Assembly (NCBI GenBank): GCA_031257775.1
Contig: JAIROA010000023.1
Location: 1 to 38,827 of the forward strand
DNA: 38,827 nt
Source of the DNA: Synergistaceae bacterium
Lineage (GTDB): Bacteria > Synergistota > Synergistia > Synergistales > Synergistaceae
Reading direction: 5' to 3'
Shown piece after piece: positions 15,693-24,065 of the stretch. Within the stretch, counting starts at the first letter, position 1. Each line of letters opens with the position of its first letter. The notes under the pieces were generated by a model. It was not told where the DNA came from. It saw only the letters and a program-made list of their open reading frames with translations, and did not search any database. A program made the translations under genes and the position numbers.

Positions 15693-17645
15693 ATGAGCAG
15701 CTTTTTTGATGAGCTTGCCGGCATAAGGAACTTCAACGAGGACCGTCTGACTGACGGGCAGGCCGCGGCCTTGGCTCGCATCGCGAAGTCCTGCAGGCGC
15801 GACGCGGTGATGATGACCTCTATTGCCGGCAGCGGGCACCCGGGAGGGGCGCTGTCCAGCCTCGACATATACAACATCCTCCTTGCCTCGGCGAATCTGA
15901 CTCCGGCTAACCGCACGGATCCTGGCAGGGATAGGATCGTCGCAAGCCACGGGCACACGTCGGCTGGGTTTTACAGCGTCCTGTCGGCATGGGGCTTCTT
16001 TGACAGGGATGAGGCGGTCCCGAATTTCCGCAGGGCGGGAAGCCCCTACCAGGGGCATGTCGAGCGGGGCGTTCCAGGCGTCGAATGGGGGACGGGCAAC
16101 CTCGGCCAGGGGCTTTCGGCGGGAGTCGGCTTTGCCTTGGCAGACAGGGCGCTTGGTCGGGGCGGCAGGGTTTTCGTCACGCTTGGCGACGGCGAACAGC
16201 CCAAAGGTCAGATAGCTGAGGCGCGCAGGATAGCGTCGAAGGAAAAGCTCTCTTCCATCACGGCTCTGATAGATTACAACCATATACAGATATCAGGGAG
16301 GATAGAGGATGTCATGCCGGTCAATATTCCGGCTCTCTGGTCGGCGGACGGCTGGGAGGTTCTTGAATGCGACGGACACAGCTACTCTTCCCTCTACGGC
16401 GCTCTCAAGCGTGCCCTGGCTTTGCCATTGCCCTGCGTGATAATCTGCGGCACGGTGATGGGCAAGGGAGTCTCATTTATGGAGGGGATAGAGGACTACC
16501 ATGGGAAGCCGGTTTCCGGAGAACTGCTGACACAGGCGCTTCTTGAGCTTGGCGGCGATATGACTGAGTTCGAGAGAATGAGGGCGCTGAGATTCGGGCC
16601 TCTGCCGAAAGAGAGCCTGACAGATAATCCGGCGCCGTCGCTTGACCTTGGGGCTGCTGTCATTTATACCGCTCATGACAAAAAAGACAACAGGGGGGCT
16701 TTTGGCGCTGCCCTTGCCAATGTGGCGGAGAGAAATTTCGGCGTCCCAGGGCGCACTCCTATAATTGCCTTCGACTGCGACCTGGCGGCGTCAGTCAAGC
16801 TTGATGGTTTCGCGAAGTTCGCCCAAAAATGCCCAGAGCTGTTTATTCAGGCCGGAATACAGGAACACGCGGCGGCTACCGCGGCGGGCGCGGCTTCGGT
16901 CTCAGGCGTAGTGGCGGTCTGGGCGGACTTCGGCGTATTCGGGATCGACGAGGCGTATAACCAGCAGAGGCTTAACGCGATAAACAGGGCGCCGCTCAAG
17001 ACGGTGCTGACGCATGTAGGGCTCGACGTTGGGGAGGACGGCATGACTCACCAGTGCATAGATTACGTCGCGCTTGCCCGCGCGCTCTTCGGGTGCAAGA
17101 TCGTCGTGCCGGCTGACCCGAACCAGACCGACAGGGCGGCCAGATGGATGCTTGGCGAGCCCGGAAGCGTCTTCCTTGCCGTCGGGAGAAACGTCCTTCC
17201 CGTGTTGCTGAAGGAGGACGGCACCCCGTTTTTCGGCGCAGGCTATTCGTTCAGGTACGGAGAGATAGACAGGCTCAGGAGCGGGGACGACGCCACGATC
17301 CTGGCGATGGGGCATATGGCGGGCGCCGCGCTCAAGGCGCGAAAGGCGCTCGGGGTGAAGGGGATATCCGTTCAGGTGCTGCACGCGTCCTCTCCGCTGG
17401 GAATGGACGCTTCCGAGCTTGCGGCGCTGGTAGGGGACGCGCCTCTCGTGACATGCGAGGATCACGAGGCGGACACGGGCTTAGGCGCGATAGCGGCGCT
17501 GCATCTGGCGCGGGCCGGGCATTTCGTCCGGATGAAAACTCTCGGGGTGACGCGCTTCGGCGACTCCGGAAATTCGAATGACGTCATGGCGCGCATGGGC
17601 CTTTCGGCAGATGACATAACTTCCGCCGTGGAGGCGCTTCTTTAA
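15693..17645 (+). CDS. tkt: Transketolase
   Basis: A 650-residue single-chain transketolase. It transfers two-carbon ketol units between sugar phosphates with thiamine diphosphate in the non-oxidative pentose phosphate pathway. The N-terminal domain has SGHPGG (H49) and the cofactor motif GDGE (D166) with N in IDYNHIQISG. The pyrimidine domain has the QEH segment (IQAGIQEHAAATAAG) and GEDGMTHQ. The motif reads GDGEQPKGQIAEA rather than the common GDGELQEGQ, so this belongs to a divergent branch; a related substrate is possible. The ATG at 15693 has GGAAGGATGAGACGG upstream. Its stop directly abuts the trmI start. Confidence 0.9.
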   Translation: MSSFFDELAGIRNFNEDRLTDGQAAALARIAKSCRRDAVMMTSIAGSGHPGGALSSLDIYNILLASANLTPANRTDPGRDRIVASHGHTSAGFYSVLSAWGFFDRDEAVPNFRRAGSPYQGHVERGVPGVEWGTGNLGQGLSAGVGFALADRALGRGGRVFVTLGDGEQPKGQIAEARRIASKEKLSSITALIDYNHIQISGRIEDVMPVNIPALWSADGWEVLECDGHSYSSLYGALKRALALPLPCVIICGTVMGKGVSFMEGIEDYHGKPVSGELLTQALLELGGDMTEFERMRALRFGPLPKESLTDNPAPSLDLGAAVIYTAHDKKDNRGAFGAALANVAERNFGVPGRTPIIAFDCDLAASVKLDGFAKFAQKCPELFIQAGIQEHAAATAAGAASVSGVVAVWADFGVFGIDEAYNQQRLNAINRAPLKTVLTHVGLDVGEDGMTHQCIDYVALARALFGCKIVVPADPNQTDRAARWMLGEPGSVFLAVGRNVLPVLLKEDGTPFFGAGYSFRYGEIDRLRSGDDATILAMGHMAGAALKARKALGVKGISVQVLHASSPLGMDASELAALVGDAPLVTCEDHEADTGLGAIAALHLARAGHFVRMKTLGVTRFGDSGNSNDVMARMGLSADDITSAVEALL

Positions 17646-18494
17646 ATGCCTTCAGCCGGCGACCTGGTGTTTCTCTGGTCCCCAGCCAAAGGAGACAGCT
17701 TCCTCGTCCGTCTCAGCCCGGGATCGGTTCAGGGCAGCCACCTCGGGCAGATGAAGCACGACGACATAGCGTCGATGGAGTATGGCGACGTTATACTGAC
17801 GAACAGGGGCGAGCCGTTTTTCATACTGCGCCCTTCCATAGGGGAGTATTCCAGGAGGGTAAAACGCCTGACTCAGGTGATATTCCCGAAGGACAGCGGA
17901 TTTATCATCCAGCACCTGAACTTCGGGCCCGGGGCGACCGTCGTGGAGTGCGGCACGGGTTCCGGAGGCATGACGTCCGTATTCGCGCACTTCGTGGGCG
18001 ATGAGGGCCGTGTCGTATCTTACGAAAAGCGCGAGGAGTTCTCCAAACTCGCGGAGAGCAACGCGGAACGGTGGGGCGTCCGCCACAGGGTGGAGTTCAA
18101 GATCCGCGACATAAAGGATGGTTTTGACGAGCGCGAGGCGGACGCGGTGTTTCTCGACGTGAAGAACCCGTGGGACTTCATCGGCGCGGCGCGCGACGCG
18201 CTTGCGTGGGGGAATCGCATAGGGGTGCTCGTCCCCACGTTCAATCAGATAGAAAAAACGCTTGAGGCCCTAAGGGATAACGGCTTTGTCGACGTTCAGG
18301 TGCTTGAGCTTTTGATGCGCTACTTCAAGACTGATCCGAAGAGGCTCAGGCCGGACGACATGATGACGGCGCATACCGGGTTTCTGATATTCGCGGCGAA
18401 GGCAAAGGCAATCCCGGATATCGATATCTCCGGTCAGGAAGAGGCGCTGCCCGACGCGCCTGAGATTGAAGCTGGCGATGCCTTGGTGCCGTAA
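17646..18494 (+). CDS. trmI: tRNA (adenine-N1)-methyltransferase, m1A58 type
   Basis: A 282-residue protein of the TrmI/Gcd14 family, which methylates A58 in the tRNA T-loop with S-adenosylmethionine. The N-terminal beta domain has GSVQGSHLGQMKHDDI and a YSRRVKRLTQVIFPKDSGFI segment. The methyltransferase core has VVECGTGSGGMTSVFA, YEKREEF and VFLDVKNPWDF; the C-terminal RPDDMMTAHTGFLIFA is typical. The ATG at 17646 follows the transketolase stop without a gap, with GGAGG inside the tkt end. It probably belongs to the same transcript as tkt and the next gene, which is also a tRNA-modifying enzyme. Confidence 0.92.
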   Translation: MPSAGDLVFLWSPAKGDSFLVRLSPGSVQGSHLGQMKHDDIASMEYGDVILTNRGEPFFILRPSIGEYSRRVKRLTQVIFPKDSGFIIQHLNFGPGATVVECGTGSGGMTSVFAHFVGDEGRVVSYEKREEFSKLAESNAERWGVRHRVEFKIRDIKDGFDEREADAVFLDVKNPWDFIGAARDALAWGNRIGVLVPTFNQIEKTLEALRDNGFVDVQVLELLMRYFKTDPKRLRPDDMMTAHTGFLIFAAKAKAIPDIDISGQEEALPDAPEIEAGDALVP

Positions 18495-18543
18495 GGTGGA
18501 GAGGGCCGGGCAAAAGGGGCAAAAGATCCAAAACGGGCGAAAA

Positions 18544-19089
18544 ATGCTCCTGCATGTCTGCTGCGCGCCGGACGCCACGGTTCCATGGCCGGCCCTTGCC
18601 GAGGAAGGATATGACGTCTGTGGTTTTTTTTACGGCCGCAACATACATCCCGAGGCGGAGTGGCGGCGCAGGGCGGAGGCGGTTGAGACGCTTGCTTCGG
18701 TCATGGGGGCGCGAGCCCTGCTGGGTGATTATGAGCCTTCTCGCTGGCTTGGCGAAACGTCCGCGTTTAAGGACGAGCCGGAGAGGGGCAGGCGATGCGC
18801 CCTCTGTTTCAGGCTTCAGCTCCGGGAAGCTGCTGAAATCGCGGCCCGGGGCGGTTTTGAGTGCCTTTGCACGACCCTCACGATAAGCCCGCACAAGGAT
18901 CCTGCGCTCATTAACGGGGTAGGGGCAAAAGAGTGCCGCGGCTTAGGGATCGAATGGATCTCCAGGGTATGGCGGAAGGGCGGCGGCTTCAGGCTTTCGG
19001 TTCAAAGGAGCCGCGAGCTGGGACTGTACAGGCAAAATTACTGCGGCTGCGCTTACAGCTTTCGAGGCAGCGGGGAGAAATGCCAATAA
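18544..19089 (+). CDS. queH: Epoxyqueuosine reductase QueH
   Basis: A 181-residue protein of the DUF208/COG1636 family. QueH carries out the last step of queuosine synthesis in tRNA, reducing epoxyqueuosine with an iron-sulfur cluster and without cobalamin. The key cysteines are visible: LLHVCCAPD at the start, RRCALCFRLQL in the middle and NYCGCAYS near the end. Cluster ligands are expected at the CC and CxxC pairs. TLTISPHKDP and the closing LYRQNYCGC are family features. The ATG at 18544 puts the CC pair at residues 6-7 as in homologues; the frame is also open from a GTG at 18496 just after the trmI stop. No other queuosine genes lie in the window. Confidence 0.88.
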   Translation: MLLHVCCAPDATVPWPALAEEGYDVCGFFYGRNIHPEAEWRRRAEAVETLASVMGARALLGDYEPSRWLGETSAFKDEPERGRRCALCFRLQLREAAEIAARGGFECLCTTLTISPHKDPALINGVGAKECRGLGIEWISRVWRKGGGFRLSVQRSRELGLYRQNYCGCAYSFRGSGEKCQ

Positions 19090-20099
19090 TGGATGGGGAA
19101 AATTTTTTAATATCGGACGAGCCGCCATCTGGCAAGCTCCCGCCTGACGCGCTGGCGCGCGCGGTTCTTTCGAATATAGGCGCCGCAAGGGATGAGGTCT
19201 TAATAGGCCCTGCGGTCGGCGAGGATGCGGCTGTGATAAAGTGGCCGGAGGGCAAACTGATGGTTTTCGCGTCGGATCCTATTGTAGGCGCCGCTTTCGG
19301 TGCCGGCAGGCTTCTCGTGCGGGTGAACGTGAACGATATCGCGTCTAAGGGCGCGGATCCCTGCTTCATGACGGTGACGCTCATACTGCCGCCCTCCATG
19401 GGTGAGGGCGCCGTGGCCTCAATAATGAACGAGATACACCGCGAGTGCGCGGCAAACGGGATAGCCATCGTAGGAGGGCATACGGAGCTTAACGATCTCT
19501 ACGCGCATCCGGTTTTGAGCGCGGCGCTTATCGGCGCCGCCGACAAGGCCTTCCGCGCGTCCGACGTCGCGGAGGGCGACATAATATTCGCGTCAAAGCA
19601 TATGGGGATCGAGGGGATGGCGATACTCGCGTCGGACAGGCCGGATTTGCTGGAGGGCGTTTTGACGGAAAGCGAGATCGCCGATGTGAAGGGATGGATG
19701 GACTTGACGTCTGTGCTGGAGGAGTCGCGCTTGCTGCGCCGATACGCCTCATTCATGCACGATCCGACGGAGGGAGGTTTTTGGGGCGGTCTTGACGAGA
19801 TATGCCGGCTTGCGGGCCTCGACGCGGACGTATGCTCTGACTCCGTTCCCCTGCATCCCTATACGAAGCGGGCAGCGGACGCGCTTGGCTTCGACCCTAT
19901 GCGCCTCGTGGCATCCGGAAGCATGATAGCCACGGTGCCGCCCTGCTCGGCCTCACTGGCCGAAAGCGCGTTTAAAGGCATGGCGATAGGGATAACCAGG
20001 GTAGGCGTGATGACTGACAGGCGGGACGGTTGGCTTCATCGCCCTGCGCCGAAGGAAGAGCTCTGGCCGTTGCTCAAGCGCGGCAGGCATCCGGCGTGA
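19089..20099 (+). CDS. AIR synthase / HypE-like protein
   Basis: A 336-residue member of the PurM/HypE/ThiL ATP-binding superfamily. The N-terminal domain has the nucleotide loop VGEDAAVIKW, a VNVNDIASKGADPCFMTVTL segment and GIAIVGGHTEL; the C-terminal domain has MHDPTEGGFWGGLDEI. It is closest to HypE-like proteins rather than PurM or SelD. True HypE ends in a Pro-Arg-Ile-Cys type tail that carries the cyano group; this protein ends GRHPA, so it cannot do that reaction. Its role is therefore unknown. The ATG at 19089 overlaps the queH stop (TAATG) with GGGGAGA upstream; the ATG at 19080 is an alternative. The next gene starts inside its stop codon. Confidence 0.82.
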   Translation: MDGENFLISDEPPSGKLPPDALARAVLSNIGAARDEVLIGPAVGEDAAVIKWPEGKLMVFASDPIVGAAFGAGRLLVRVNVNDIASKGADPCFMTVTLILPPSMGEGAVASIMNEIHRECAANGIAIVGGHTELNDLYAHPVLSAALIGAADKAFRASDVAEGDIIFASKHMGIEGMAILASDRPDLLEGVLTESEIADVKGWMDLTSVLEESRLLRRYASFMHDPTEGGFWGGLDEICRLAGLDADVCSDSVPLHPYTKRAADALGFDPMRLVASGSMIATVPPCSASLAESAFKGMAIGITRVGVMTDRRDGWLHRPAPKEELWPLLKRGRHPA

Positions 20100-21244
20100 A
20101 GGGAAACTATGCGGCCAGGCTGAATCACGTCTGCTCGTTTCTGGGCGCGGACGGGAAGCTGGCCAGGCACGGAAAGGGCCAGACCGACGCGTTCGTCTTG
20201 ATCTGCCAGGACGGCGCAGGCTGGGAGGAAATATACTACCTCACAGGCTTTGGAGGCACTTCCGGCGTTCTTCTGCTCTCAAAGGAGGGAGGCATTCTTT
20301 TTGTCGATCCGAGATATATTGACGCCGCCAGGGAGTCGAGTTGCTGCGAAGTGATCTCGTGCAAGGACGCGCGGTATCTGAGCCCGCTCCAGGCCGCTGT
20401 GAATGTGCTTTGCGCCATGCATCCGCGGAGGGTGGCTTTCGGCGGCAGGCACATCCGGCATGTCGCTTACAGGTCGCTCCGGGCGTTTCTCGGCGCTTCA
20501 GGCTGCGACGCGGAGCTTATCGACCTCTCCGGCCTTGTCTCGAACCTGCGGAGGCAGAAGAGCGCAATTGAGGCCGAAGAGATATCGAAAGCCGCGGGAA
20601 TTGCCGCGGGTGCCTACATGAGCGCCATCTCGGAGGCATGCGCCGGCATGAGGGAGATTGACTTCGCGGCGCTGCTCGAATATAAAATGAAGACAGGCGG
20701 CGCCGATTTCATGGATCCGATCCAGCTGATGGTCTCAAGCGGAGAGATGACAGCCCGCCCGCACGCGCTTCCCGCCAAGAGGCGGTTTGCCGCGGGGGAC
20801 CTCGTGATGGTAGACTTTTGCGCGAGAAGCTCAGGCTACGTCTGCGATATCACAAGGATGTTCTCCGTAGGCGAGCCGTCATGCGAGGTAAGGTCGCTTT
20901 ACTCCATACTCCGATGGGCGCAGGCAGAGGGGGCGTCGCTTCTTGCGCCGGGTGTCCGGGCCAGGGACGTAGACGCGGCGGTGATGGGCGTGATGAATGG
21001 CGCCGGGCTCGGCGGATTCTGCGCGCATGGCGCGGGGCACGGGATCGGCCTTTGCGTACACGAGCCTCCGTCGCTCAACGCGACGTCTCTGGATGTGCTT
21101 GCCGAAGGGGACGTGATTGCCCTGGAGCCAGCTTTTTATAAAACGAACTGGCTGGGCATGAGGCTCGAGGACGACTATCTGATCACGCCCGGCGGCTCTC
21201 GTAAGCTTACGGGCATTTTGAGCGACGATCTGTTCGTGGTATAG
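20096..21244 (+). CDS. M24B-family aminopeptidase (Xaa-Pro peptidase type)
   Basis: A 382-residue protein with a creatinase-like N-terminal domain and a pita-bread catalytic domain from about residue 160. All five metal ligands are present: D240 and D251 in MVDFCARSSGYVCDITRMF, H315 in GHGIGLCVHE, E344 in ALEPAFY and E358 in LEDDYLI. Such enzymes remove N-terminal residues before proline or act as dipeptidases, fitting a peptide-fermenting lifestyle. The GTG at 20096 overlaps the upstream TGA (GTGA), a standard coupling. The frame is open further upstream to 20030, but that lies wholly inside the previous gene. There is no signal peptide, so it acts in the cytoplasm. Confidence 0.9.
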   Translation: MKGNYAARLNHVCSFLGADGKLARHGKGQTDAFVLICQDGAGWEEIYYLTGFGGTSGVLLLSKEGGILFVDPRYIDAARESSCCEVISCKDARYLSPLQAAVNVLCAMHPRRVAFGGRHIRHVAYRSLRAFLGASGCDAELIDLSGLVSNLRRQKSAIEAEEISKAAGIAAGAYMSAISEACAGMREIDFAALLEYKMKTGGADFMDPIQLMVSSGEMTARPHALPAKRRFAAGDLVMVDFCARSSGYVCDITRMFSVGEPSCEVRSLYSILRWAQAEGASLLAPGVRARDVDAAVMGVMNGAGLGGFCAHGAGHGIGLCVHEPPSLNATSLDVLAEGDVIALEPAFYKTNWLGMRLEDDYLITPGGSRKLTGILSDDLFVV

Positions 21245-21375
21245 TGATGCGGAAATAAAAGGCTTGAATAGGCTTATTTGTCACGGAGCGTTCTTTTGTC
21301 AGCGCGCTCTGTAATAGCGCAAAAAACGGCGGCCGCGAGGTTCGCGTTACGTAAACGCCATAAGGAGAGATTTTT

Positions 21376-22410
21376 TTGAAGGCCCTTAAATTTTCCCAAG
21401 CCTGTGCGCGGCTTGTCCCGACATTGCTTCTGCTGTCCGCGTTCGCGCTGTGCGGCTGGGCTTTTTACGTGGCAAACGGTCTTGACGGGATTCCGGAAAA
21501 CGCGGGGATCGAGATAGAGGCGCTTGTGCTGCCTGGGCAAAGCGCGGCGGACGTGGCGTCTGAATTCGAGAGACTGGGCATCGTCAAAGAATCCAGGGAT
21601 TTCGCGCGTCAGATGGCGAAGCTCGGCATAGACCGCAGGATTAAGCCTGGGGTTTACAGGGTGCGCGCCGGGAGAGCTAAGGATGTGGCCCTTGAGTTTT
21701 CCTCCGCGTCCCCCGAAGTGCTGAATGTCCGGATTCTCCCAGGCGCCCTGTTCGATGAGGTAGCATTGTCCCTGGGCAATGAAGGCGCAGCCGTTTTGCT
21801 TGCCGCGCTTTCCTCCGACGACAATTTCCCCGAGAGCCTGCGAGGCATCCTGCCGGGCGAGACGAGCGAGAGGCTGTCGCTATTGGCCCCGGAAACTTAC
21901 GAGATCCCGCCGGGCGACGGACTTGCCGCGCGCCTTGTGAGGAAAGCGTCTGATACATGGTGGCGCGCGCACAGCGCGGACATGTCTCCTGGCCTGACGA
22001 GCCGTGACATGAAAGATCTTGGCATACTGGCGTCCGTCGTGCAGAAAGAGGCGCTGGTGGACTCGGACAGGCCGGTCATTGCCGGCGTCTTTAAAAACAG
22101 GTTGAATAACGGCATGCCCCTGCAGTCCTGCGCGACGGTTGTTTACGCGTGGAAGCTGCGCGGGGTCAAAAAGACGGGCGTCAGTTACGAGGACGTGAAG
22201 ATTGACTCGCCCTTCAACACATACATGCATAAGGGCTTGCCGCCGGAAAACATCGGGATACCTTCCGGAAACTCCTGGGAAGCGGTGCTGAAACCGGCCA
22301 GCACGGACATGCTCTTCTTCGTGGCAAAGGGCGACGGAAGCCACGTATTCACCCGCACTTACGAGGAGCATCTGGCGGCGCAGAGAAAAATCCGCAATGC
22401 CGTGCCATGA
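21376..22410 (+). CDS. mltG: Endolytic murein transglycosylase MltG
   Basis: A 344-residue protein with one N-terminal membrane anchor (about 12-32, LVPTLLLLSAFALCGWAFYV) and a YceG/MltG catalytic domain outside. MltG cuts nascent glycan strands at the inner membrane and sets their length. The catalytic Glu is E225 in ASVVQKEA, followed by AGVFKNRLNNGMPLQSCATV, the SPFNTYMHKGLPP motif and IPSGNSWEAVLKPA. The LysM-like domain precedes it (LPGQSAADVASEFERLGIV). The TTG at 21376 has AAGGAGA 8 nt upstream. It begins 131 nt after the peptidase gene, and the following small gene overlaps its end. Confidence 0.92.
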   Translation: MKALKFSQACARLVPTLLLLSAFALCGWAFYVANGLDGIPENAGIEIEALVLPGQSAADVASEFERLGIVKESRDFARQMAKLGIDRRIKPGVYRVRAGRAKDVALEFSSASPEVLNVRILPGALFDEVALSLGNEGAAVLLAALSSDDNFPESLRGILPGETSERLSLLAPETYEIPPGDGLAARLVRKASDTWWRAHSADMSPGLTSRDMKDLGILASVVQKEALVDSDRPVIAGVFKNRLNNGMPLQSCATVVYAWKLRGVKKTGVSYEDVKIDSPFNTYMHKGLPPENIGIPSGNSWEAVLKPASTDMLFFVAKGDGSHVFTRTYEEHLAAQRKIRNAVP

Positions 22411-22669
22411 CGGCATGAATGAGGGAGCGACGCTCCTGAGGTACGGCATCGTCGTGCCAAAGGAGCATATCTGTTATGTGAGCTGGACGATAGACGCTTA
22501 CGACGGGCTGGGCTTTCTCAGGACAGACGACCCGGGGGAGGGGCGCGTTTCCATCTTCATCCCGTCGTGCCGCCGGGATGAGCTTGAATGCCTGCTCGAC
22601 GCTTTCGAGGCTGAGGGGATAAAACTCCGCCGACTTGGTATTTTTGACGAAAAAGACGAAGAAATTTAA
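22397..22669 (+). CDS. DUF4911-type small protein
   Basis: A 90-residue protein that resembles the DUF4911 family: KEHICYVSWTIDAYDGLGFL, then RTDDPGEGRVSIFIPSCRRD and a final ELECLLDAFEAEGI helix. The layout suggests an ACT-like or ferredoxin-like alpha/beta fold. Its function is unknown. It overlaps mltG by 14 nt if the ATG at 22397 is used; the ATG at 22415 would start 5 nt after the mltG stop and avoid the overlap. It is followed 16 nt later by tldD. Confidence 0.7.
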   Translation: MPCHDGMNEGATLLRYGIVVPKEHICYVSWTIDAYDGLGFLRTDDPGEGRVSIFIPSCRRDELECLLDAFEAEGIKLRRLGIFDEKDEEI

Positions 22670-22685
22670 TTTGGGGGATTGACGC

Positions 22686-24065
22686 ATGGGATCTGTCGCT
22701 ATGGATGATATAAGGGAAATAGTCACGCGTGCCTCTCGCGAAGCCGGCTACGCCGATCTGTACCTGCAGACGGGCGCAAGCCATTCGACGCTCTTTGAGG
22801 ACGGGCGGATGGACACCGTCTCGTCGTCGGAGAGCGACGGCTTGGGCGCGAGGGTCATAAAGGGCCTGAACACGGTCTATTCGCACAGGGCGGGGACATC
22901 GGCCCGGTCCGCGGCGCTTGCGCTGCGGGAAGCCGTGAGCAATGCCGGACTCGGCTTGGCTGTGCCGGATGCGGATGACGCCGCGCCTCTTCTCGAGGCG
23001 GACGCGATAGCACCGTCGCCGGACGTCAGCTTTTTCAAGGATTTAGACCGTGAGCTGCGATCTGATTGCCGTTATGTCAGCCAGGTCACGTTTCGCTTCA
23101 GGGTTTCCTCCAAATCCGTCCTCATAGTGAGGGGCGACGGCACGCTTGCCGCCGACAGGCGGGACTACACGACATTCGCGGCTCATGTCGTGCTTGAAAA
23201 GGACGGCGCTCTCGAGACGGGCTACGAAGCCCGCTCCCTCATGACCGGCCCGGGCTCTTTCTGGAATGACGCGGATGCCGGGGATATAGCGCGGAATGCC
23301 CTCCGGCGGGGACTCCTGATGCTCGACGCCGTGCCTTGCCCCGCCGGGAACATGACGATCCTGATGGACGGCTCGGCCGGCGGCACCATGATACATGAAG
23401 CCTGCGGCCACGGGCTGGAGGCCGATATCGTGCAGAAGGACTTTTCCGCGTTTAGGGACAGGATTGGCGAACAGGTAGCGAGCCCTTTGGTAACGATCAT
23501 AGACGACGCCACTCAGGCGGGAATGTACGGCGCCTTTAAGTTCGACGACGAGGGGACGCCGGCGGAGAGCACTATCCTTATCAAAGACGGAATCCTAATG
23601 CGTTATATGACTGACATCCTTTCCGCTAGGATCGGCGGTCTTCCGCTCTCCGGCAACGGAAGAAGGGAGTCGTACCAGCACCAGCCCATGCCTAGGATGA
23701 GCAACACGTTCGTGGCCGCCGGCACGAGCTGCTTTGAAGAAATGATAGGAGGCGTCGGCAGAGGGCTTCTCGTCAAAAAAATGGGCGGCGGCGAAGTAAA
23801 TCCGACGTCAGGCGATTTCGTCTTTTACGTCTCGGAAGGATACATGATCGAGAACGGGAAGGCCGGACGCGCGGTGAAGGGCGCGACGCTCATAGGCAAC
23901 GGGCCTGAAGCTCTCAAAAACATCGTGGCCGTCGGCACAAATCTCGTCATGGATCCCGGGACGTGCGGCAAATCCGGCCAGAGCGTCCCGGTGACCGACG
24001 GGCAGCCGACGATACTGATAAGCAATCTTACCGTAGGGGGAAGCGATACAGGCGATGACAGCTAA
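22686..24065 (+). CDS. tldD: Metalloprotease TldD
   Basis: A 459-residue protein of the TldD/PmbA family. The HEXXXH zinc motif typical of TldD is at 237-242 (IHEACGHGLEADIVQKDFSA). GGEVNPTSGDFVF and the C-terminal GKSGQSVPVTDGQP are family signatures. TldD normally pairs with TldE/PmbA to degrade unfolded peptides or cut modified-peptide precursors; no tldE lies in this window. The ATG at 22686 follows GGGGGATT. The ftsK start overlaps its last codons by 11 nt, so the two are probably co-translated. Confidence 0.93.
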   Translation: MGSVAMDDIREIVTRASREAGYADLYLQTGASHSTLFEDGRMDTVSSSESDGLGARVIKGLNTVYSHRAGTSARSAALALREAVSNAGLGLAVPDADDAAPLLEADAIAPSPDVSFFKDLDRELRSDCRYVSQVTFRFRVSSKSVLIVRGDGTLAADRRDYTTFAAHVVLEKDGALETGYEARSLMTGPGSFWNDADAGDIARNALRRGLLMLDAVPCPAGNMTILMDGSAGGTMIHEACGHGLEADIVQKDFSAFRDRIGEQVASPLVTIIDDATQAGMYGAFKFDDEGTPAESTILIKDGILMRYMTDILSARIGGLPLSGNGRRESYQHQPMPRMSNTFVAAGTSCFEEMIGGVGRGLLVKKMGGGEVNPTSGDFVFYVSEGYMIENGKAGRAVKGATLIGNGPEALKNIVAVGTNLVMDPGTCGKSGQSVPVTDGQPTILISNLTVGGSDTGDDS

